A stretch of DNA of 64,000 nucleotides. Source: Maricaulis maris MCS10. Lineage in GTDB: Bacteria > Pseudomonadota > Alphaproteobacteria > Caulobacterales > Maricaulaceae. A program made the position numbers and the translations under genes. Under the pieces are notes generated by a model. The model was not told the origin of the DNA, did not search any database, and was given only the letters and a program-made list of their open reading frames with translations. The stretch spans positions 1,311,501 through 1,375,500 of the forward strand of contig NC_008347.1 in assembly GCF_000014745.1 (NCBI RefSeq), written 5' to 3'. Position 1 is the first letter of the stretch. Each line of letters begins with the position of its first letter. Shown one piece after another: positions 55,673-63,232 of the stretch.

Positions 55673-56434
55673 TTACGCGCAGATCACCGATTGTCCGGAT
55701 GGAGCGTGCGACGGATTGGCGGTCGGCGCAAACTCGGCCTCCAGAGCGCGTGAGCGGGTCTCGACGCGGGTCTGCAGTTCGGCCAGGTCAGCATCGCGGT
55801 TGCCGCTCGGCTGGATCGGATCGAGGAAGTCGATCACCGCCGTGCCCTTGAATTTCGACCATTTTTGTTGCGGCCAGCATTGGCCCAGATTGGTTGCGAC
55901 CGGCACGATCGGACGCTCCAGGGCGCGGGCCATGTGCCAGACGCCGGAACGAAAGCGCATGCCGGTACCAACCTCGGTCAGATGCCCTTCCGGATAGATC
56001 AGGACCGGGCGCGGACGCCCTTCACCCTGCGAGCGGACAATGCCGGCCATCAGGCTTTCACGCGCCGCCGGGCCGCCCTGGTTGGACAGGATGATGGCGC
56101 CGCAGCGCTTCAGCACCCAGCCGATCAGCGGGAATTTGAGCATGTGGTCACCGCAGACGAAATTTACATCGCCACACTTGGCCATCATCACAATGCCGTC
56201 GCCCCAGGACTGGTGCTTGGCACCGATCACCACCGGCTGGTCCTTGGGCGGGGTGCCGCGCACCTCGATTTTGATGCCGCAGACCAGGCGCATCAGGATC
56301 AGCGTGGCGCGGGCATAGGAGCGCAGCCCGTGCATCAGCACGGTGCGGCCCGGGATCAGCGCCAGAACGGCGCAAATGATGGCGTAGAAGCCGGAGAGGG
56401 ACCAATAGGCGATATTGAAGATGAAAGAGCGCAT
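55673..56434 (-). CDS. PlsC-type lysophospholipid acyltransferase 2
   Basis: This 253-residue paralogue begins MRSFIFNIAYWSLSGFYAII and has the motif GAKHQSWGDGIVMM with His and Asp of HX4D. The later EGHLTEV and FRSGVWHMARALERPIVPVA regions match its neighbour. The two proteins are clearly related, sharing the start MRSFIFN, but differ elsewhere, so this is an old tandem duplication rather than a recent copy. It is the first acyltransferase of the run and lies 57 bases after the TetR gene. Confidence 0.86.
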   Translation of the reverse strand: MRSFIFNIAYWSLSGFYAIICAVLALIPGRTVLMHGLRSYARATLILMRLVCGIKIEVRGTPPKDQPVVIGAKHQSWGDGIVMMAKCGDVNFVCGDHMLKFPLIGWVLKRCGAIILSNQGGPAARESLMAGIVRSQGEGRPRPVLIYPEGHLTEVGTGMRFRSGVWHMARALERPIVPVATNLGQCWPQQKWSKFKGTAVIDFLDPIQPSGNRDADLAELQTRVETRSRALEAEFAPTANPSHAPSGQSVICA

Positions 56435-56491
56435 GACGTGTGTCCTGTCTTTCGCTGGAAAAAGGGTGTGGCGTTGAAAGGGCGAGTGGGA

Positions 56492-57115
56492 TTACGAGCG
56501 CAGCACGGCCATGATGCCGCGGGTGAACTGGTCGATATGCTGGGAGAGCGGACGGTCGATCCGGCCATAGAGGCTGTACTCGGCCGCCTGCATCACCACG
56601 CCCAGCGCCATGGCTGAGCGCAACTCCGGATCACCTTCGGGAATCTCGCCGCGCTCCATCGCCTGGGCGATGCAATCGGTCATCAGATCCGACGGGTCCG
56701 CCCCGCCATCGCCTGACGCGGCAATGAAATAGTTGCGGTGGGTGAGGTGGTAGGTGAATTGCGCCGGGTCTTCATCGGCCAGATTGCAATAGGCCGTGAC
56801 CAGGGCGCGGGAGATGTCTTCCAGCGAGGCCTCCGGGGTCAGATGGCCGGCGACCATGTCGAGCAGCTTCTTGTGGATGGCCTCAAACATCAGGCGGGCC
56901 AGCGCGTCCTTGGACTTGAAATGGCGATACATGGCGCCGTCCGAAATCGTGCAGGCCTCGGCGATCTGCTTGATCGAAACCCCGTCCATGCCGTGGCTGG
57001 CAAACAGCTGCAGCGCGGCGCGCTCGATCCGCGCCTTGGTGGTGCCGGTCCTGGCCGTCACACCGACATTCGGGTTGGAGCCATCAAACAGGCCGTCTCG
57101 AAGCATCCCGGTCAT
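56492..57115 (-). CDS. TetR/AcrR-family regulator
   Basis: This 207-residue protein has a TetR HTH in its N-terminal third (KARIERAALQLFASHGMDGV, then IKQIAEACTISDGAMYRHFK). The C-terminal domain is helical and hydrophobic, suitable for a lipid-like ligand. It lies upstream of two acyltransferases and an LplT-like carrier on the same strand, and two dyad sites at 57140-57202 precede it. A likely role is sensing acyl lipids or a membrane-stress signal and repressing the operon. The ligand is unknown. Confidence 0.85.
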   Translation of the reverse strand: MTGMLRDGLFDGSNPNVGVTARTGTTKARIERAALQLFASHGMDGVSIKQIAEACTISDGAMYRHFKSKDALARLMFEAIHKKLLDMVAGHLTPEASLEDISRALVTAYCNLADEDPAQFTYHLTHRNYFIAASGDGGADPSDLMTDCIAQAMERGEIPEGDPELRSAMALGVVMQAAEYSLYGRIDRPLSQHIDQFTRGIMAVLRS

Positions 57116-57136
57116 TTCAAGTCCCCCTCAGGGCTG

Positions 57137-57204
57137 TAAGTGAATGATCATTTACACATCCTATAGCGAGGCGTTTCGGGCGATGCAAGTGAATAGTCAC
57201 TTAC
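57137..57204. promoter_or_regulatory. Two dyad operators upstream of the TetR gene
   Basis: Site 1 (57140-57155) has a perfect inner palindrome AATGATCATT flanked by GTG/TAC-type arms. Site 2 (57187-57202) is AAGTGA/TCACTT around four bases. The centres are 47 bases apart and share the GTGAAT half-site. No divergent gene starts here, so both sites should serve the TetR-plsC-plsC-LplT operon. Binding is inferred. Confidence 0.55.
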
Positions 57205-57581
57205 ATGAGGCTTTTTTTGGAAATGGGGGCTGCTGGCCAGCGCCGCGCCCCCGCGAAACGGTGCCAGGGCGTAATGGGGTGTCCGCGGCAAGGGAGGGGC
57301 CACGGCCTTGGCAAAATGGCCTGTCTTTCGCCGTGCATGGGTTTGTCCGGCGCGTCCGGAAGGGCAATTGAGGGCTCGGAATTTGAATATGCAAAGTGTT
57401 GGAATCGTATTCGAAATTGCGAACTCACCTTGCCTGCAAGGGAATTTCGGCCGTCCCGTTAGCGAATATTTTATGAGTCCCGGGTAGCTTTATCGTACCG
57501 AACGGCAATCGAGACCGACCGAAAACAGGTTGGCCAGGCCGGATCCGGTGGTGGAATTCAAAAGTGTGGGGGAGCCAAGAA
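57205..57581. other. Intergenic region before the flagellin gene, no gene seen
   Basis: This 377-base stretch has no convincing gene. It becomes more AT-rich from about 57370. A flagellin promoter is expected here, but I could not find a clear sigma-54 pattern (GG at -24 and GC at -12). A GGGGGAG at about 57568-57574 serves as the flagellin ribosome site. Confidence 0.5.
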
Positions 57582-58406
57582 ATGGCGACTATCAACACCA
57601 ATGCCGGGGCCATGGTTGCCCTGCAAAGTCTGAACAGGACGAATCGCGATCTGGAGACCGTACAGGCCCGGATCAATACCGGCCTGGCGGTCGGATCCGC
57701 CAAGGACAATGGCGGCGTCTATGCCATTGCCCAGTCGATGCGCGCCGATGTCCGAAGCTATGTCGCCGTCGCCCAATCCTTGGACCTGTCAGCCTCGACA
57801 GTGGATGTTGCGCTGGCGGGTGGTGAAGCGATTTCCGATACGCTGGTCGAGATGAAGGAAAAGGCGCTCGCCGCGTCCGACACCTCCCTCGACCAGGCCT
57901 CGCGGGATGCCCTGAACGAAGATTTCAAGGCCTTGCGCGACCAGGTCGGCAAGATCGTCGAGACGGCTGAATTCAACGGTACCAATCTGATTGATGGCTC
58001 GAAGTCGCAGATCGCGGCGCTCGCCAGTGCCAGCGGCTCGTCCTCGATAACGATCGCTGCAGAAGACCTGTCGCAGGGCGGCGCGGTGGTGACCCTGTCT
58101 GCGACGGCCTCTTTTGCATCGGCCGGCGAGGCCAGCACGCTGGTCGCAACCATTGAGACGTCCCTGAACAATCTCAACGGCTCGCTGGCCCGGCTGGGTA
58201 CCGGCTCCAAGTCGCTGGGTGTCCACAAGGCCTTTATTGGCAAGCTGAGTGATGCGCTGGAGACGGGGATTGGCAATCTCGTTGACGCCGACCTGGCCAA
58301 GGAAAGCGCCCATTTGCAATCGCTTCAGGTCAAACAACAATTGGGTGTGCAGGCGCTGTCGATTGCCAATGCAACCCCGTCGACGGTCCTGGGATATTTC
58401 CGCTGA
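57582..58406 (+). CDS. Short flagellin
   Basis: This 274-residue protein is a filament subunit with the conserved D0/D1 ends and almost no central variable domain. It starts ATINTNAGAMVALQSLNRTN and ends VKQQLGVQALSIANATPSTV, with LGYFR at the C-terminus. The length matches the Caulobacter-type flagellins. The start at 57582 (MATINTNAG) has GGGGGAG 8-14 bases upstream; an ATG six codons earlier is not family-like. No other flagellar gene is in the window. A terminator follows at 58466-58492. Confidence 0.93.
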   Translation: MATINTNAGAMVALQSLNRTNRDLETVQARINTGLAVGSAKDNGGVYAIAQSMRADVRSYVAVAQSLDLSASTVDVALAGGEAISDTLVEMKEKALAASDTSLDQASRDALNEDFKALRDQVGKIVETAEFNGTNLIDGSKSQIAALASASGSSSITIAAEDLSQGGAVVTLSATASFASAGEASTLVATIETSLNNLNGSLARLGTGSKSLGVHKAFIGKLSDALETGIGNLVDADLAKESAHLQSLQVKQQLGVQALSIANATPSTVLGYFR

Positions 58407-58465
58407 TCGGCGATCCCAACCAAAAATAACCAATCTGGTGGCGCGGCCCGCGAGGGCGTGCAACT

Positions 58466-58492
58466 GGGGGCGCTCTGGCGCCCCCTCTTTTT
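58466..58492 (+). terminator. Intrinsic terminator after the flagellin gene
   Basis: A perfect 8-base stem (58466-58473 with 58478-58485) closes a four-base loop and is followed by TCTTTTT. It lies 59 bases past the flagellin stop. Confidence 0.8.
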
Positions 58493-58500
58493 GGGGCCAG

Positions 58501-58648
58501 TGAACGCCCTCCTGCTACCATCCCCTCTCATTTTTCCCGGACGCGCGCAGCGCCATCCGGGACCAATGGGAGACTCATCATTTGCCGGATGGTTGCGTCG
58601 GTCCCGGCTCTCCACCCCGCTTTTGCGGGGCTGCGGCCGGGAAAAATG
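58501..58648. repeat. Mosaic of inverted repeats
   Basis: An outer pair of 12-base inverted repeats (58529-58540 and 58637-58648) encloses a CCCGGA/TCCGGG hairpin with a GCGCAGCGC-rich loop. It also encloses an ACCCCGC/GCGGGGC hairpin with a TTTT loop at about 58613-58631. The pattern resembles compound REP-type elements. No coding sense is evident. Confidence 0.6.
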
Positions 58649-58724
58649 GGGTTGGTTTGAAGGGACTGTATTTTGGCGAGGCTTGCTCGCAAAGCGTGAG
58701 CTTATCCCCGCTGTGCGCCACTTT

Positions 58725-58826
58725 CCTTCTCCCTTGGGAGAAGGTGCGCGTAGCGCGGATGAGGGGGAATTCTCCTGCGCTCACCGGGATTTACCCCTTA
58801 CCCTTCCCCTCTCCCAAGGGAGAGGG
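58725..58826. repeat. Dispersed palindromic repeat, copies 2 and 3
   Basis: Copy 2 at 58725-58744 is a 9+2+9 palindrome like the one at 51909-51928, followed by the same kind of GATGAGGGGG tail. Copy 3 at 58807-58826 is a related 9+2+9 palindrome in the inverse orientation. The two are 62 bases apart and could pair with each other. Confidence 0.75.
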
Positions 58827-58829
58827 AAA

Positions 58830-59310
58830 ACGTGCTCTGCGAAAAAATCCAGAAAACTAATCCTCCCCCCTTTTGCGCCATCGCATAATCCTCCCGTTCC
58901 CAGGCCATCTTGAGGCCCGGACCGGTTATCCGGGGGTTTGGGGATAGCGGAGCGCATCCGGTTTGGTGGGGTTGACCACCGCCAGACCCGGTGCGGCCGC
59001 CGGCAGGACTCGCGGCACAACGATTGACCGCCCTGATCCTGTCGGCTTCGATTCGGGGGCTGGAAGGCAACCCGGGAAATCTTCGCGTGCGGGATGCTTG
59101 TCGTGGCTACCGTTATTAAAATCAGCGCTTTATCGGCTCCGGCCGGCATCCCGCACACCCTCTCTGCCCAAAACGCCAGGCGAGCTCGTCGTGGCGCAAT
59201 CACTGCTGCCCCGCAACTGCGCCCGGACCCTCGCTCTCCTTGACATTTCACCCCGCAAACCGGCATGTCGCGACAACCTGTCTAACCCCGTTTTACCGGA
59301 CACTTTTCCC
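58830..59310. other. Non-coding region upstream of aspS
   Basis: About 480 bases with no supported gene. A TTGACA at 59240-59245 with a weak -10-like GCATGT 17 bases later could be the aspS promoter. The aspS frame is open upstream to 58963, but the conserved start is at 59311. Confidence 0.35.
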
Positions 59311-61128
59311 ATGCACGCATACCGCTCCCATACCTGCGCCGAGCTGCGCAAGGCTCATGTTGGCCAGACGGCCCGGATTTCCGGCTGGATCCACCGCAAG
59401 CGCGATCATGGCGGTCTGCTCTTCATCGACCTGCGCGACCATTACGGTCTGACCCAGGTCGTTCTGGAGCCGGAAAGCCCGCATTTCGCGACGCTGGAAC
59501 GCTTGCGTGTTGAAAGCGTGATCACTGTGACCGGTGAGGTCATCGCCCGCTCCGACGAGACCGTGAACGCCAACCTGCCGACCGGCGAGATCGAGGTCCG
59601 CCTGGCCGAGCTGGCAATCCAGTCGGAAGCCGAAGAGCTGCCGCTGCCGGTCTTTGGTGAGCCGGACTGGTCGGAAGAAGTTCGCCTCAAGCACCGCTAT
59701 ATCGATCTGCGCCGGGAAAGCCTGCACAAGCGCATCGTGCTGCGCTCGAAGATCATCGACAGCCTGCGCCGCCGCATGGTCGACGAGAATTTCGTCGAAT
59801 ATCAGACGCCGATCCTGACCGCGTCATCGCCGGAAGGGGCGCGTGACTTCCTGGTGCCGAGCCGGGTCCATCCGGGCAAGTTCTACGCCCTGCCGCAGGC
59901 GCCGCAGCAGTTCAAACAGCTGATCATGGTCTCCGGCTTTGACCGCTATTTCCAGATCGCACCGTGTTTCCGCGATGAAGACGCCCGGGCCGACCGCGCA
60001 CCGGGCGAATTCTACCAGCTCGACATGGAAATGAGCTTTGCTACCCAGCAGGACGTGTTCGACGTGATCGAGCCGGTCATGAAGGGCCTGTTCGACGAGT
60101 TCGCCGACGGTCGCACCGTGCCGGACGAGCCTTTCGTCCAGATCGCCTACAAGGACGCGATGAGCTGGTATGGGTCCGACAAGCCGGATCTGCGCAACCC
60201 GATCAAGATGTCCGATGCCTCCGAGACCTTCCGCGGGTCCGGCTTCAAGGTGTTTGCCGGCATGCTCGAGCGCAATCCCAAGGTCCAGGTCTGGGCTATC
60301 CCGGCCAAGACCGGCGGCAGCCGGGCTTTTTGTGACCGCATGAATTCCTGGGCCCAGAAAGAGGGCCAGCCGGGCATGGGTTATATCTTCTGGCGTGAGG
60401 CCGAAGGCGGCCTGGAAGCGGCCGGTCCGATCGCCAAGAATATCGGCGAGGAGCGGACCGAGGCGCTGCGCGTCGAACTGGGTCTGGAAGCCGGCGATGC
60501 CTGCTTCTTTGCGGCGGGTGATCCGCGCGAGTTCGCCGGTTTTGCCGGTCGGGCCCGCGATGTGGTCGGCGCTGAGCTCGACCTGTGCGAGAAAGACACT
60601 TTCCGCTTCTGCTGGATTGTCGATTTCCCGATGTATGAGTGGGATGAGGACAACAAGAAGATCGACTTCTCGCACAACCCGTTCTCGATGCCGCAGATCG
60701 ATCCGGACGATTTCCTCAAGCTCGACGCCGATACCGATGCCGACACGCTGCTGGCGCTGAAAGCCTATCAGTACGACATCGTCTGCAATGGTGTGGAATT
60801 GTCCTCCGGCGCCGTGCGGAACCATCGTCCGGACGTGATGCTGAAAGCCTTTGCCTTTGCCGGCTATGACGCGGCGACGGTGGAAGAGGAATTCGGCGGC
60901 ATGCTCAACGCCTTCCGCTATGGTGCCCCGCCGCACGCCGGTGTCGCGCCGGGTGTTGACCGCATGATCATGCTGCTGGCCGGTGTCGAGAACCTGCGCG
61001 AAGTCGTGATGTTCCCGAAAGACCAGCAGGCTCGTGACCTGATGATGAATGCGCCGGCCGAAGTCGAGCTCAAGCAATTGCGTGAGCTGCACATTCGCAC
61101 GGTCGTGCCGGATGCCAAGAAGGGCTGA
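59311..61128 (+). CDS. aspS: Aspartyl-tRNA synthetase
   Basis: AspRS charges tRNA-Asp. The N-terminal OB-fold anticodon-binding domain starts [13 protein letters not shown] with [20 protein letters not shown]. The class II core shows motif 2 in [20 protein letters not shown] and motif 3 in [18 protein letters not shown], with the bacterial GAD insertion between. The length of 605 residues is normal for the bacterial type. It is followed by a strong terminator. It is co-directional with ppk-ppx, but rnd between them is inverted. Confidence 0.95.
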
Positions 61129-61153
61129 GGCTGACCGCGCCACATCAGACCGA

Positions 61154-61182
61154 AAAAGCCGACCCGCCGGGTCGGCTTTTTT
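61154..61182 (+). terminator. Intrinsic terminator after aspS
   Basis: A perfect 12-base stem (61154-61165 with 61169-61180) closes a three-base loop with T residues after it. A run of A on the other side means it could also serve the minus-strand pentapeptide gene that ends at 61204. Confidence 0.85.
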
Positions 61183-61203
61183 GTCAGGCGATCATTGCCG
61201 CAA

Positions 61204-62562
61204 TCAGGGCTCGGGGTGGTCCGGCGTGTCGTGGTTCTCATGCGCCGGATCGGGCCGCGGCGGAGCCGGTGCTGCGGGCGGCGTCGGGAAGACGTGATGG
61301 CGGGTTTCGTCATGGTCGACCACCCAGATCGGGTCGGTGTCGGTATCGGGAAGTTCGATGATATAGGTGCCGTGTTCGGTTTCGATGCGCGCCGTTGCCC
61401 GCCGTGTCGATTCGGTCCGTGCCCGGCTATCCTCGCGGAGCGCTTCGCGGGCAGCCTCATTGGCTTGCATCGCCTCGCGGCGGGCATCCTCGATGATGCG
61501 CCGACGTTCATCGCTGACAGCTTCGCGGCGGTGCTCGCGCTGTCGCTCGATGCGCCGCAATTCCCGCTCGGACCGGGCGATCTCCCGCATCGCCTCATTG
61601 GCTGCGGACCGGATCGCATCCCGGTCGAGTTCGGTCGCGTGCAATTGCAGGGCGGCGCCAATCTCTGACAGGATTTCGATGCGGGCATTTTCCAGCGCCT
61701 GTAGCTCGACCATGCGTTCGACCCGCTCGGAACCCGTCAGGCGAAGGGCATATTCCAGGGACACCTCACCAGGAGCCGAAACAGGCTGGCCGCTGCAGGC
61801 AGGCAAGGCGATGTCCTCGCCCAATGAGGTTTCGTCATTGCCGCAAGCGCCGGCAAGCGTGGACTTGTTCAGACCGGTGGTTTCCCGGATTTCGGCACCA
61901 GAGAAATTGGCGCCCAGCAATATCGCTCCGGTGAAGTCGACATCGTGCAGATCGGCGTTCCGGAAATTGGCGCCGCTCAGATCCGCGTCCTGGAAATTGA
62001 CATCTCGTCCATGAACCTCGGCGAAATTGGCGCGGCGCAGCTCGGCACTCCGGAAATTGGTGTCATTCAGGTCGGCTCGAAGAAAATTGACCTGGCGCAG
62101 CCGGGCGTCGGCAAACAGCGTGTCGTTCAGCGACGAGCCGATAAAGGTCACGAAGACCATCTGGGAGCCGGTGAAGTCGGTCTCGGAGAGGTCAGCCGAG
62201 GAAAAGTTCACGCGCTCAATGATCGAGTTGGACAGCGTCGCGCCGGACAGGTTGGCCCGTGAAAAGGTGACCCCGGTCAAGCGTGAATTGACCATGATGG
62301 TGTCGGTGAAATCGGTATCGTTGAACCGGCTCTCGATCATCGAGACTGAATGGAGTTCCGACCGGGAGAAGCTCGTCCCTTCGAAATTGGCGCCGATGAA
62401 GACGGCATTGGCCATGTTCTTGTCGGAAAAGTCGCAACCTTCGCATTCGCCGCCGATGGCCAGGCCACGGCGCGGATGGTCGTCGCCCCCGGCGAAGGCA
62501 GACGCGGCCACCACGGTCAGCAGCGCGGCAGCAGAGGCGAATGTCATCAAACTGTTTCGCAT
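61204..62562 (-). CDS. Exported pentapeptide-repeat protein with coiled-coil C-terminal half
   Basis: This 452-residue protein has a signal peptide (FASAAALLTVVAASAFA). A pentapeptide block follows at about residues 40-235 (for example GANFEGTSF, RLTGVTFSRANLSGATL), introduced by the motif GECEGCDFSDKN. The repeats end in a cap ACGNDETSLGEDIALPAC. The remainder is a highly charged helical region (RSERELRRIERQREHRREAV) that looks like a coiled coil, then a Pro/His-rich tail. Exported pentapeptide proteins fused to a coiled coil are unusual. The function is unknown; a scaffold role is a guess. Confidence 0.82.
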   Translation of the reverse strand: MRNSLMTFASAAALLTVVAASAFAGGDDHPRRGLAIGGECEGCDFSDKNMANAVFIGANFEGTSFSRSELHSVSMIESRFNDTDFTDTIMVNSRLTGVTFSRANLSGATLSNSIIERVNFSSADLSETDFTGSQMVFVTFIGSSLNDTLFADARLRQVNFLRADLNDTNFRSAELRRANFAEVHGRDVNFQDADLSGANFRNADLHDVDFTGAILLGANFSGAEIRETTGLNKSTLAGACGNDETSLGEDIALPACSGQPVSAPGEVSLEYALRLTGSERVERMVELQALENARIEILSEIGAALQLHATELDRDAIRSAANEAMREIARSERELRRIERQREHRREAVSDERRRIIEDARREAMQANEAAREALREDSRARTESTRRATARIETEHGTYIIELPDTDTDPIWVVDHDETRHHVFPTPPAAPAPPRPDPAHENHDTPDHPEP

Positions 62563-62670
62563 GTCCCCACGGATAGGCCACAGTCCCCGGCAAAGCGACT
62601 TAAATCACGGTAACCCGTAGGTATATCCTATGAGGTGACAGTCGGGCTGACCAGAGCGTCGTGCCGCGTG

Positions 62671-63159
62671 CTAGCGGCAGTCAGGGACACTCAGGCCGGC
62701 GGGCAGGCGGGTCGAGCGATCGCCACAGGCGCTGGAAAGCTGGGTCTGGGTCAGCCCGCGCGCTTCGGCCAGTTCCGCTCCGGAAAGGGTGGCGCCGGTC
62801 AGATTGGCCCCGGTCAGGTCCGCTCCACCGAAATGGGCGCCGACCAGGTTGGCGCGTTGCAGGTCTGCATTGCGAAAACTTGCGCCCGTAAAGCGGCCCC
62901 CGAACAGATTGGCTATCGACAGGTCCGCCCCGTTGAAGTCGGCCCGGTTCATGGTGACCAGGGCGAGGTTGGCCTGGCGCAATCGCGCACCTGACACATC
63001 GATGCCGGGCAAGTCACGATAGGCAAGTTCAACTTGGAACAGGTTGCAACCGGCGCAGGACTGGCCAGCCTGGACGCGCGCAATCTGTCCGGCATCCTGG
63101 GCCAGAACATGGCCGGATGTTGATAACAGGGCGGTCAGGGCAAGAATGAGCCGTACCAT
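62671..63159 (-). CDS. Exported small pentapeptide-repeat protein
   Basis: This 162-residue protein has a signal peptide (RLILALTALLSTSGHVLAQ), the motif QSCAGCNLFQ, and about 17 pentapeptide repeats (ADLTGANLTGATLSGAELA). The C-terminal cap ACGDRSTRLPAGLSVPDC is very like the one in the upstream-transcribed pentapeptide protein at 61204. I chose the ATG at 63159; the open frame runs further upstream only as overlap with nrdJ. The gene is 108 bases from its larger relative and on the same strand. Confidence 0.85.
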   Translation of the reverse strand: MVRLILALTALLSTSGHVLAQDAGQIARVQAGQSCAGCNLFQVELAYRDLPGIDVSGARLRQANLALVTMNRADFNGADLSIANLFGGRFTGASFRNADLQRANLVGAHFGGADLTGANLTGATLSGAELAEARGLTQTQLSSACGDRSTRLPAGLSVPDCR

Positions 63160-63232
63160 TGTGGAGCACTCCAAGCGTTGTTGCGCCTTGTCGTGCAAGG
63201 CCTGCGCCGTCGCGCCAGCCAGCCGCAGAAGG

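Noticed and set aside
57205-57462. Possible small gene upstream of flagellin
   Set aside because: The translated sequence has no domain features, poor codon pattern and an unconvincing ribosome site.
57530-57580. Sigma-54 promoter for the flagellin gene
   Set aside because: A TGGCC-like stretch is present, but the required GC at the -12 position is absent at the right spacing.
58458-58913. 151-residue plus-strand frame after flagellin
   Set aside because: It lies over the terminator and repeat mosaic; no family-like content.
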